Source: DASRHT01 sp035650355 (lineage in GTDB: Bacteria; Chloroflexota; Ktedonobacteria; Ktedonobacterales; Ktedonobacteraceae). Taken from it: DNA of 64,000 nucleotides. Positions 49,283 through 57,691 of the stretch are shown piece by piece. Each line of letters starts with the position of its first letter. Within the stretch, counting starts at the first letter, position 1. The stretch lies in assembly GCA_035650355.1 (NCBI GenBank), contig DASRHT010000029.1, positions 124,001 through 188,000 on the forward strand, given 5' to 3'. Position numbers and translations under genes: made by a program. The notes beneath the pieces were generated by a model. It searched no databases. It was not told where the DNA came from and worked only from the letters and a program-made list of their open reading frames with translations.

Positions 49283-50662
49283 CTATAGTGTCAGCCCTAT
49301 CGGTTGCTTCAGTTCGGGTGGCAGCGGCGTGACATAGGGCTGATCACGCACGCGCCGCTCGAAGTCGGCACGGGCGGCCTGACGCAATTCTGCATCGTGC
49401 AATAGATCAAATCCGGTCCAGGCGAGCAGACGAGCCGCGTAAATGGCACCTTTCAGCCCGATGCTGGTGCCGTGGCTGGCGGTCGCGGCCCAGGTGTGGA
49501 CGGCAACGCCGAGCGGCATAGTCGGCATGCCGCAGCCCATCGTCGGCACATTCCAGCTCACATCTCCCACATCCGTCGATGCGCCCATAGAGCTGCTTTC
49601 ATCGCCGAGAGGTTGCGCCTGCGTGGTCATACCTTTGGCCTCGACGCCGAAGTTGCGCTGCAACTCGCGCGCGAATGCCAGCTCCTCCTCGGTATAGCTG
49701 GGCACGCCGATGCGGTCAAGATGGATTTGCATGCGGGCGGCCAGGGGACTGTTCGGCAGGAGGTCGTAGAGGCCGGTGTAGACCTGGACTTTGCTGGTGG
49801 TCTGGGTTGCCAGGGCCGCGCCCTCGGCTATCTGCTTGACCCAGGCCGTTGTTGCCATAACGTTTTTGCGGTTGCTGTCGCGCACATATAAGCACAGGCG
49901 GGCATAGTCGGGGACGACGTTTGGCGCCATGCCGCCATGTTCATAGATGTAGTGGGTGCGCGCGGTCGGCTCAAGGTGTTCACGCATCAAGTTAAGGCCG
50001 TGCGCGAAGAGTTCGGCGGCGTGGACCGCGCTACGCCCTAGCCAGGGACCGCCGGCGGCGTGGGCGCTTCTGCCGAAGAACTCGATCTTCATCTGATCGA
50101 CCGCCGTCGAGCGGAAATTGCTTACTCTGGCGAACGGGCCAGGATGCCAGTGCAAAGCGACATCAAGATCGCGAAATAGCCCCTCGCGGGCCATATAGAT
50201 TTTAGCTCCTTCAGTCTCTTCTGCCGCGCACCCATACAGGCGGATCGTGCCAGGGATGTTCTGCTCGGCCATCAGGTTTTTCAGCGCGATAGCAGCTCCG
50301 ATGCAGCCCGCTCCCAGCAGGTTGTGGCCGCAGCCATGTCCGCTGCTGACCTGATCTTTGCGCGGCTCTCGATATGGCACGGCCTCGTTCCCCAGGCCAG
50401 GCAGGGCATCATACTCTGCCAGGAAGCCCAGAGTCGGCGATCTGCTGCCATACTCGGCAATAAAGGCCGTGGGTATGCCGGCAGTGCCTTCGCTGGTGAT
50501 GGTGAAGCCATGTTCCCGCAAAATATTTATCAGGAACTGTGCCGACTTGACCTCGCGCAGCGAAAGTTCGGCGAACTGCCACACTTCTTGCGCGATCCGC
50601 TGGATGGTGGGTGTGGCCTGCTCAACTGCCCGGTCAACCTGTGCATATGATAGAGTTGTCAT
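49283..50662 (-). CDS. M20-family amidohydrolase (AbgB/aminoacylase-like)
   Basis: A 459-residue metal-dependent amidohydrolase of the M20D group. Metal-site segments are GHGCGHNLLGAGCIGAA, AAEETEGAKIYMA and VALHWHPGP; the lid domain holds FFGRSAHAAGGPWLGRSAVH. The C-terminal SSSMGASTDVGDVSWNVPT is typical of p-aminobenzoyl-glutamate hydrolase-like members. It probably removes an acyl or peptide group from an amino acid. The start at 50662 (MTTLSYAQ) follows 'agaagggattcttcgcc'; the frame stays open to 51004 across the neighbouring gene's start, which argues against a longer protein. Confidence 0.9.
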   Translation of the reverse strand: MTTLSYAQVDRAVEQATPTIQRIAQEVWQFAELSLREVKSAQFLINILREHGFTITSEGTAGIPTAFIAEYGSRSPTLGFLAEYDALPGLGNEAVPYREPRKDQVSSGHGCGHNLLGAGCIGAAIALKNLMAEQNIPGTIRLYGCAAEETEGAKIYMAREGLFRDLDVALHWHPGPFARVSNFRSTAVDQMKIEFFGRSAHAAGGPWLGRSAVHAAELFAHGLNLMREHLEPTARTHYIYEHGGMAPNVVPDYARLCLYVRDSNRKNVMATTAWVKQIAEGAALATQTTSKVQVYTGLYDLLPNSPLAARMQIHLDRIGVPSYTEEELAFARELQRNFGVEAKGMTTQAQPLGDESSSMGASTDVGDVSWNVPTMGCGMPTMPLGVAVHTWAATASHGTSIGLKGAIYAARLLAWTGFDLLHDAELRQAARADFERRVRDQPYVTPLPPELKQPIGLTL

Positions 50663-50846
50663 GGCGAAGAATCCCTTCTGAAAGATACTATCCGACAGGA
50701 ATAGAGGGTACGAACCTGGAAACGGTTGGTTTTTATCATATGATCCACATTCGATCATCACAACTTGTCCTGTTTGACGACGTGCGAATGGGTGGCATAT
50801 AGTAAAAAACCACGAGATCATTTGAAGCGAAGGAAGGATCATCATC

Positions 50847-51812
50847 ATGCAATCTAATACCTCAGCCTCTACAACGCCGCGAGCGCGGATTGGCCTGGCA
50901 ATCGAGGCGCGGGAAGCAACGCAGGCAATCGAACTGATCGCCGCTGCCGAGGCTGCCGGAGTCGAGCAGGTCTGGATGACGCAGTCGCCGCCGACGCTCG
51001 ACACGCTGACCCTCTACGCCGCTACAGCAGCACGAACGACGCGGATACGCCTGGGAACATCGATTGTGCCAACCTATCCGCGCCATCCCCTGATCCTGGC
51101 TCAGCAAGCATTGACGGTCAACGATATTGCGCCTGGACGTCTGCGCCTGGGCGTTGGTCCGAGCCATCGACCCCCTATCGAGGGCATCTATGGCTTGCCA
51201 CATACGGCTCCCCTGGCCCACTTGCGCGAATACGTGGCAATTTTGCGCTCGGTTTTGTGGGAAGGTCAGGTCGCATTTCACGGCGATTATTTTAACGTCC
51301 AGACGCCCTCTCTGCGCACAGCTCCGGTCCCGATCTTAATTTCAGCGTTGCGTGAGGGCGCATTCCGTCTCGCTGGCGAGATTTCAGACGGCGCCATCTC
51401 CTGGCTCTGCCCCGTGCCATACCTCTTGAACAAAGCTTTACCGGCCCTGCGAGCTGGCGCGGAGGCTAGCAAGCGCCCGGCGCCTCCTCTGGTGGCGCAT
51501 GTCCTGGTCTCTTTAAGTGAAGACGAAAATGCCGCTCGCAGTGCTGCTAGCAAGCGCATCCAGTTCTATGCCACGCTGCCCTTCTACGCCAGGATGTTCG
51601 CGGACGCGGGCTTTCCAATAGGGGCCGATGGGGCGGGGCTTGATGAGCTTGCACGTTCCCTTGTCGTCTTCGGCAATGAGGCCGCGGTAGCGCAGCAACT
51701 GACCAATCTGCTGGCGCAGGGGCTGGATGAACTGCTGGTGCTGCTGATACCGGTTCAGGATGCCGCTCGCGAGCAGGCGCAGTTGGCGCGCTTAATCGGC
51801 GGCTTGCAGTGA
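50847..51812 (+). CDS. LLM-class flavin (F420-type) oxidoreductase
   Basis: A 321-residue luciferase-like monooxygenase-family TIM barrel. Seen are ARIGLAIEAREATQAIELIA, GVEQVWMTQSPPTLDTLTLY, TRIRLGTSIVPTYPRHPLIL and the family's GRLRLGVGPSHRPPIEGIYG. These sequences are closest to F420-dependent dehydrogenases of actinobacteria and Chloroflexota rather than to bacterial luciferase. The substrate is not visible. It starts at an ATG after 'gaaggaaggatcatc'. It is divergent from the M20 gene. Confidence 0.9.
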   Translation: MQSNTSASTTPRARIGLAIEAREATQAIELIAAAEAAGVEQVWMTQSPPTLDTLTLYAATAARTTRIRLGTSIVPTYPRHPLILAQQALTVNDIAPGRLRLGVGPSHRPPIEGIYGLPHTAPLAHLREYVAILRSVLWEGQVAFHGDYFNVQTPSLRTAPVPILISALREGAFRLAGEISDGAISWLCPVPYLLNKALPALRAGAEASKRPAPPLVAHVLVSLSEDENAARSAASKRIQFYATLPFYARMFADAGFPIGADGAGLDELARSLVVFGNEAAVAQQLTNLLAQGLDELLVLLIPVQDAAREQAQLARLIGGLQ

Positions 51813-52136
51813 TAGCTTGAGATGAAGCATAGGTGGGGAGTGGCATGTGCAGTCCTTCCGAACGGGTACTCTTCCACCTGTGCTTGATGTATAAACACGA
51901 TACACCATCCTTTTTTGCGCATCTTTTTTCTCCTCCTTGATGCGCTAGTAGCTGGATCGTAAAATGTATCACGAAGATGGCAATTGAGTAAAATAGAATT
52001 TTTACTACCCGCGTTATTTTATTTTTACCTCATGTAACCTTCCCACGTAATTACTAATTGGACCCCCAGGATACTTCTTTTGTCCGGCGTATCTCCAAAA
52101 CGTCATATGTTCATTTAAAAGTGGGGAGATCGTTCT
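51813..52136. other. Intergenic region, nothing assignable
   Basis: A gap of 324 bases before the secreted-protein gene. An AT-rich patch (51985-52035) could hold its promoter, but no clear -35/-10 pair was found. Confidence 0.3.
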
Positions 52137-53837
52137 ATGAAGAACCTAAAGGATCTACGTTACCTCGTTAGTAGCACTTTAAAGCTGGCCGTCCTCGCAA
52201 CCCTGATTAGCGGCTACATGGTAGCGGGACTATTTTCCTCGTCTATTCCTGCCGCCCATGCTGCTACGAATAGCGGTTCGCCGTTGAGCACCGTGGGGCA
52301 TCTCAAGTTCAAAGCCACTGTGGATATGAGCAAAATCTCCACTGCTCACGCAGCGCCGGTTCATCCCAATCCGGTGGTGCGAAAGGTGGCCGTCAACCGT
52401 CCGGCGCCGGATGGCGCAGGGACCGCTGCGGCAGTGCGTAATGGCGCCATTCCAAAGGTGGCCGGTTCGCCCTTAACCAGCGCCCACGCGGTGAAGACAA
52501 ACTTCAATGGGCTGAGCAGCGTCGATAGCTTCAATGCCAACGGGTTTGATGTTGAACCGCCGGACCAGGGTATGTGCGTCAACAAGAGCAATGTATTGGA
52601 GCTGGTTAATTTGGTGGGGGCTGATTACAACCGCAACGGCACGCTGAAAGACGGTCCGGTCAGCCTCAACAGCCTCTTCGATGAGGCCCCCGCCGAATTC
52701 CTCAGTGATCCGCGCTGCTATTTCGATGCCAGTACCCATGCATGGTTTGCCAGCGTTCTGGCAATCGATCCGTCTAATACGGCATCGCACCTGGATGTAG
52801 CGGTAGCGCCCTCGGACTTCCCGACCATCTTCACGGTCTATCAGTTCGATACCACCGATGCCAACGATCCAGGCTGCCCCTGCTTTGGCGACCAGCCCTT
52901 GCTGGGCCTTGATAAGCAGAATATCTATGTAAGCACCAATGAGTTTTCTATTCTTGGACCAAACTTCAACGGTGCGCAGATCTACGCCATCTCCAAGTCG
53001 CAACTGGTGGCGCTGGCGACTACCGTCAACTTTGTGCATTTTGGCAATCTGGGTATTGGCGGAGTCGTAGCCGGGTCCGTCCAGCCCGCTATTACCAATG
53101 ATAATACCAAAGCTGAGTTCTTCTTGCAGTCGTTAACGCGTCACTCCGCCTTTGATACGCGTCTTGGCGTGTGGGCGATGACGGCAACCGACCGCGTTTC
53201 CAGTGGTGGGACCCCCAATCTTACCAACGTGGTCATTACCTCGGAGCCTTATGGCGCGCCTCCGGCGGCAACCTCGCCCGGTGGCGTTTTCCTTGACACG
53301 GGCGATAACCGTATGCAGCAGGTGCAAATGATCAACGGTAAGCTCTGGGGTGCTCTGGATACTATCGTCAATGTTCCTGGCGATGCCACTCCGAGCACCG
53401 GTGCGGCCTGGTTTTCAATCACTCCTGCGCTGGACTCGCAGCAGCAGGTGATTAAGAGCGCCACCATTGTTGATCAGGGCTACGTGACCGCTCAGGGCGA
53501 GTTCCTGCTCTATCCGGCAATTCAGCAGAGTCCCGATGGTACTGTCGAGATGGTGATGAGCATGACGGGGCCGAACACCTTCCCCAGCGCGGTCTATGTG
53601 ACCCGTTCGGGAGCGAAGCACGCGCAGTTCGGAGCGATCACGATGATCCAGCCAGGCGTTACTGCTGATACAGGCTTTACCTGTGCTGGCGGCGCCTGTC
53701 GCTGGGGTGACTACTCCGCAGCCGCGTTTGACTCTTCCAATAACGGCCATTCCATCTGGGTTGCAACCGAGTACATCCCGGGGACTGGCGATCAGTTTAC
53801 CGACTGGGGTACGCGTATCGCTGAGATCGGCGCCTGA
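52137..53837 (+). CDS. Secreted protein of unknown function
   Basis: A 566-residue exported protein with a signal peptide (LKLAVLATLISGYMVAGLFS, then AAHA cleavage site near residue 43). The mature part is rich in Asn, Asp, Gly and aromatic residues, with paired cysteines (CVNKSN, DPRCYF, PGCPCFGDQ, FTCAGGACRWGDYSA). Repeating strand-like segments such as LLGLDKQNIYVSTNEF and VEMVMSMTGPNTFPSAVYV suggest a beta-propeller or all-beta fold. I do not recognise the family. It starts at an ATG after 'gtggggagatcgttct'. A hairpin lies past the stop. Confidence 0.75.
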   Translation: MKNLKDLRYLVSSTLKLAVLATLISGYMVAGLFSSSIPAAHAATNSGSPLSTVGHLKFKATVDMSKISTAHAAPVHPNPVVRKVAVNRPAPDGAGTAAAVRNGAIPKVAGSPLTSAHAVKTNFNGLSSVDSFNANGFDVEPPDQGMCVNKSNVLELVNLVGADYNRNGTLKDGPVSLNSLFDEAPAEFLSDPRCYFDASTHAWFASVLAIDPSNTASHLDVAVAPSDFPTIFTVYQFDTTDANDPGCPCFGDQPLLGLDKQNIYVSTNEFSILGPNFNGAQIYAISKSQLVALATTVNFVHFGNLGIGGVVAGSVQPAITNDNTKAEFFLQSLTRHSAFDTRLGVWAMTATDRVSSGGTPNLTNVVITSEPYGAPPAATSPGGVFLDTGDNRMQQVQMINGKLWGALDTIVNVPGDATPSTGAAWFSITPALDSQQQVIKSATIVDQGYVTAQGEFLLYPAIQQSPDGTVEMVMSMTGPNTFPSAVYVTRSGAKHAQFGAITMIQPGVTADTGFTCAGGACRWGDYSAAAFDSSNNGHSIWVATEYIPGTGDQFTDWGTRIAEIGA

Positions 53838-53886
53838 TGCCATGCCATCCAGAGATGGATAAGGCATAAACGCATCTCAGATTTTG

Positions 53887-53916
53887 GGGTTCCAGGAGCT
53901 ACAACTCCTGGAACCC
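53887..53916. terminator. Terminator-like hairpin between convergent genes
   Basis: Perfect 12-bp stem gggttccaggag / ctcctggaaccc with a 6-base loop, between the convergent secreted-protein and SGNH genes. It lacks a clear T tract, so it may work as an mRNA end for either strand. Confidence 0.55.
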
Positions 53917-53945
53917 TAAAGTTTGCTTACGCGCAAAATTCGCAA

Positions 53946-55202
53946 TCAGGGAAAGCGAACCATGCCGGACTGGTAGAAGCTGGTGCGGCGCGAATTGAGC
54001 GCGGAGGCGTCGGCATGATAGCCGGACAGATTTGGATGGAAAGAGCCATGTATCAGCGCATTGATGCCGGTGATTTCATTGATCCACTCGTTGCTCTGGT
54101 TGGCTGTGCATGCCTCATGACCCGCGAAAGCTTGCTCAACCTGACTGCTGGCTGCCACAACGCCGGCCTGTGCAGCCGCCTGGGCTATGACCTGGTCCAT
54201 CTGACCGGCGAGTTCACGGATCATTGTCATCTCGCTTCCGCTCAGGCCAACGTGGACAATGGGATTGTGACAATCTGCGATGTTGGCAGCCGCGAGCAAT
54301 AAAGGATAGCCGAGGACAATAATATCAGCGCCCGGGGCTGCCTGTCGGATCTCCTGATAGACCTGAACCAGGCGGGGTTCTAGCGCCGTAATTTTTTGTG
54401 AGATAGAGGCTTGTTGGGATGTGCAGGAGCTAAAGCTAACAATACAGTTTTCTAATTCGTTGGCAAAACCAACATCATTTCCTCCGATAGTCAGAGTGAT
54501 AAGAGCGTTATTCAGGGGGCTGTTCTTCAATTGCTGAAGCTGCGTACCCGGTAGCCCGGAGTTCTGGACGGTCTTATCGATATCGTTGGTAACGGCGCCG
54601 GAACAGGCGATCATGGTTGGCGTTGGTATACCAGCGCCGAGCAAGTAGGCGTAGCTGTGAGTGGAGCGATAGCATCCTGTTGCGCCTGAATAGGGCGGGG
54701 AGCCTTCGCCGGAAGAATACGAATCGCCAAGAACGTAGTAGAAGTCATAAGAGCCGCGGAAGCCCGTCGTGCGAATATCAATGGGAGCGGATGGGGTGCC
54801 CTGGACTGTCCCGCTCACCGGAATAACGCGGAAACGATACCAGTGTCCGGTAGCCAGGGAACTGGCAGTAAATGAGGTCGTCGTTATCACATTTGGCAGT
54901 TGCTGGACCTGCCCGGTGACCAGATCGGTCTGTTCAACGATGTAGCTGGTGGCGTTGGGGTCGGTGGTCCAGGTCAGAGAAGCCTGCTGGTTTCCAGGGG
55001 TGCCGTTAATAGCAATAGCAGATTGGGCGGCAGCCAGAGCGTGCAGAACAGGGTTAGTAAAGAGAAGCGTTGCGCACACAGTGGTCAGGATGAGGCAGAA
55101 AAAGATGGCGGTGGTCAGTTTAAACTTGCCTGAAGTCGCTGACTTTTTCCTCCAGGGTATACCATGAAGAAGTCTCTGGGCCATCCGTGGTTGACTATGC
55201 AT
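53946..55202 (-). CDS. Secreted FN3-SGNH hydrolase (GDSL-like esterase)
   Basis: A 418-residue exported protein. It has an N-terminal membrane/signal segment (about 30-58), a fibronectin type III domain (about 60-145: ASLTWTTDPNATSYIVEQTD), and an SGNH/GDSL hydrolase domain. The hydrolase shows block I GDSYSSGEG with catalytic Ser161, block III GGNDVGF, and block V FHPNLSGYHA with the catalytic His. Related enzymes are lipases or carbohydrate esterases of Streptomyces type. It starts at an ATG after 'agaggaaaacttc'. Six or more cysteines in the domain suggest disulfides in the mature protein. Confidence 0.9.
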   Translation of the reverse strand: MHSQPRMAQRLLHGIPWRKKSATSGKFKLTTAIFFCLILTTVCATLLFTNPVLHALAAAQSAIAINGTPGNQQASLTWTTDPNATSYIVEQTDLVTGQVQQLPNVITTTSFTASSLATGHWYRFRVIPVSGTVQGTPSAPIDIRTTGFRGSYDFYYVLGDSYSSGEGSPPYSGATGCYRSTHSYAYLLGAGIPTPTMIACSGAVTNDIDKTVQNSGLPGTQLQQLKNSPLNNALITLTIGGNDVGFANELENCIVSFSSCTSQQASISQKITALEPRLVQVYQEIRQAAPGADIIVLGYPLLLAAANIADCHNPIVHVGLSGSEMTMIRELAGQMDQVIAQAAAQAGVVAASSQVEQAFAGHEACTANQSNEWINEITGINALIHGSFHPNLSGYHADASALNSRRTSFYQSGMVRFP

Positions 55203-55290
55203 GAAGTTTTCCTCTTTTCATGTTACTAAAAAGGCAGATAAGAAGTGAGCTTGAGCCGTGCATGGCGGTGGTTGCGATAAGGCAGTGACA

Positions 55291-55326
55291 GTATTGCCAA
55301 TGGACGAGCGGCTTCATTGGCAATAC
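55291..55326. other. Hairpin, 12-bp perfect stem
   Basis: gtattgccaatg (55291-55302) and cattggcaatac (55315-55326) with a 12-base loop, in the 477-base gap 55203-55679, upstream of the SGNH gene start. A second hairpin lies at 55602. Confidence 0.5.
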
Positions 55327-55601
55327 CGGATCGTTTAGTGGAAGCCAGAGACGCTAAAATACCAGGATGGCTCTCACTCTCTGATCCTGGATGAAGTCGC
55401 TGTTCACCTCGCAGGACAGGGACAAGCTCTACTAAAATTATACACGTTTCTTGTATGAAAAATTAGCAAGAGTTCGACAGATATCTTAAATTCGCTATCA
55501 TTATTGAATGATCTGATAGACAGAAATGATGGATGAGCACAATCTGCCTGTGGGGGAGAATGGTCCGTGATTGCAGCTAATTCTATGATAGTGTGGAGCT
55601 A

Positions 55602-55649
55602 GAAGGCTCCCCTCAAGGTAAATTGCACCTTACCTTGAGGGGAGCCTTC
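55602..55649 (-). terminator. Terminator-like hairpin after the amidase gene
   Basis: A perfect 20-bp stem (55602-55621 with 55630-55649, starting gaaggctcccctcaaggtaa), loop of 8, 30 bases past the amidase stop. No T tract follows on the minus strand. Confidence 0.6.
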
Positions 55650-55679
55650 CCTGATCGACAGAGAAACTTGCCTGTCGAA

Positions 55680-57500
55680 TTAATTTGTTGGGGCCGCGTG
55701 AACGATAGTGACCTCGCTTGCGGGCACCCAGGCTTGACGATGATTGTAGTTGATCTCGTACCAGAGCGTCGTGCCGCCGTCCTCGATCACCGTATAGGCT
55801 GATACGAAAGTTGAGTTATTGGCTGCGTCACCGATATGGAACTGCTCATTCGTAATTGGCTTGCCGAAGACCTCCGCGCTGGCTCCATTGGTCCCGTTGA
55901 GTGCGACAACTGTGCCCGAACCCTCAATGGCAGCTCCCGAGGGAACGGCCAGCCAGGCCAGGTGAGCCGTAGCAAACAGGCTTGACGGGTTCGCGTGGGC
56001 CTGGTCCTCTTCTCCATACCAGATCTCGTAGAGTGTATCGCCGGTGCCTGCCGGGTCCTTTACCTTTGCCAGGAAAAAGTAGCTCGTAGCAGGCTCGACA
56101 TTGTTGGTGACATCGGTAATATCGGTGCCGTCACCCTGCTGGGGGATCAGACCTGAGGCGGTACTGGGTCCGTTATAGAGATAGAAAAAGTTGAAGTTAG
56201 CCGGCGTCTCCGTCCCGTTTTTCCCAAAGGGCCGTACATCGGTTGAAGGCTTCAGCGTGATAATATGCGACTGGGGGGTTCCTTTCGGGAAAGATACGCC
56301 CTGCTGATGAATCAGGTTGAGATAGTAATCCCAGAGCCAGTAAGGACCTGGATCAACGTGATTTGGAGCCGCAGCCAGGAAGGGCGAAGGGACGGTGCCG
56401 TGCGAAACAATGTGGGCGTGGTCCAGCGGAATATGGTACTTCTTGAGCAGGTAAGCAGTGAGCTTCGCGGAGGACAGATACTCTGTGGCGTTGTACCACT
56501 GGAAGCCGGTAGCGTCAAAGCCGGCATGCTCAATGCCAACGGAATGCTGATTGTACCAGAAGTTACCCGCGTGGAAGGCAATATCTTTCTCGTGTATGAC
56601 TTGATACACAGTGCCGTCGCTATCCACAATATAGTTGACGCTAACGGAGCTATTGGGGTCCTGGAACACGTTGAGCGCGTTCTGTGCTGTGCCTTCGATA
56701 TCGTGAATCACCACTTGCAGGATTGAAAGATCGTTAGGACGATTGGCCCCATCATAGGTGCAGGGAGCGTTTGACGGGACAAGGTTGCAATCAAACGTCT
56801 TTGGGTCCACAATACAGTCGATGGCGGCTGGATAATCGACGTTGGTATCGACCTTACAGCCCACTGGCAGCGTTTTGGCTCCCTTGACTGTTGCAGCGGT
56901 TGTATGGTCGGGTTGCACCTGCTGAGCCGCCAGCGTGACCGTTTCGCCATCTTCGGCCTGCGCGCTAAAGCCGCTATTGAGCAGCTTATAAAGGCTATCG
57001 GCATACATCAACGCTGTTGAGCGTATCGTCGCGTGGCTATATGCAGCAATTGCGCCATACCAGCCAGCCAGAGTTTTAGGGAGGGTATGCGAGCTAGAAA
57101 GCTGCAAAGCTTCGTCGCGTAGCACCGCCGCGCCACCGAGGATATTTGTCGCGGCATCAGTCTGGAGGCGTTGAACGCTTACGCCCAGGTCTTTAGTAGC
57201 CTGATCGAGTGTATCGGCGCGGCTATTCTTCACCAGGTGCATAAGCCCATACCCGCCATCGATACTGGATGTGCCATTATGCATGCTCAATCGGCTTTCC
57301 ATGTAGGCAATTGCTTTCAACAGCTCGACGGGAACCCCGAACTGTTGCGCTGCCTGGGCGAAGGCCGCGTTGGTCGAAGTCGCAGGAGCCGCTGCGTACG
57401 CAACGCTCTCTTTGCCAACGCCAAACTGAAAACAGAGGATGACTAGGAGTAGCGCGAGTAAACCCGCGCGGAAGAAAACAGGGCAAGGGTTTTGTCGCAT
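55680..57500 (-). CDS. Secreted cell-wall hydrolase: transglycosylase-like plus amidase_2 domains
   Basis: A 606-residue exported protein with signal peptide (LLALLLVILCFQFGV, AYA cleavage). A lytic-transglycosylase-like domain spans about 40-180 (VELLKAIAYMESRLSMHNGT, DGGYGLMHL), with the likely catalytic Glu in MESRLS. An N-acetylmuramoyl-L-alanine amidase type 2 domain spans about 260-400 (VVIHDIEGTAQNALNVFQ, FHAGNFWYNQHSVGIEHAGF, IVSHGTVPSP, NHVDPGPYWLWD), with zinc-site histidines visible. A C-terminal SH3-like beta domain ends in YNHRQAWVPASEV. It should cut both glycan strands and peptide stems of peptidoglycan. A long 5'-side spacer separates it from the STAND gene. Confidence 0.88.
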   Translation of the reverse strand: MRQNPCPVFFRAGLLALLLVILCFQFGVGKESVAYAAAPATSTNAAFAQAAQQFGVPVELLKAIAYMESRLSMHNGTSSIDGGYGLMHLVKNSRADTLDQATKDLGVSVQRLQTDAATNILGGAAVLRDEALQLSSSHTLPKTLAGWYGAIAAYSHATIRSTALMYADSLYKLLNSGFSAQAEDGETVTLAAQQVQPDHTTAATVKGAKTLPVGCKVDTNVDYPAAIDCIVDPKTFDCNLVPSNAPCTYDGANRPNDLSILQVVIHDIEGTAQNALNVFQDPNSSVSVNYIVDSDGTVYQVIHEKDIAFHAGNFWYNQHSVGIEHAGFDATGFQWYNATEYLSSAKLTAYLLKKYHIPLDHAHIVSHGTVPSPFLAAAPNHVDPGPYWLWDYYLNLIHQQGVSFPKGTPQSHIITLKPSTDVRPFGKNGTETPANFNFFYLYNGPSTASGLIPQQGDGTDITDVTNNVEPATSYFFLAKVKDPAGTGDTLYEIWYGEEDQAHANPSSLFATAHLAWLAVPSGAAIEGSGTVVALNGTNGASAEVFGKPITNEQFHIGDAANNSTFVSAYTVIEDGGTTLWYEINYNHRQAWVPASEVTIVHAAPTN

Positions 57501-57691
57501 AGACGTTTCTCTCCTAACTAAATATTTGTTGCGCGAGAAGTGTTTTTATGAAAATGAATGGTGAAATAACGAAAATGTAAATAACACCTCCTTCCTATCT
57601 TTTGAGATATAATATATCATATTATGATTAAGTACGAGCTATGATTTAGGTGATATAAACGTTTGTTATAGCCAATCGTGGTGATTTTCTT

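Noticed and set aside
50663..51004. N-terminal extension of the M20 amidohydrolase
   Set aside because: It would overlap the start of the divergent LLM gene, and the residues are not family-like; the ATG at 50662 has a ribosome-binding site.
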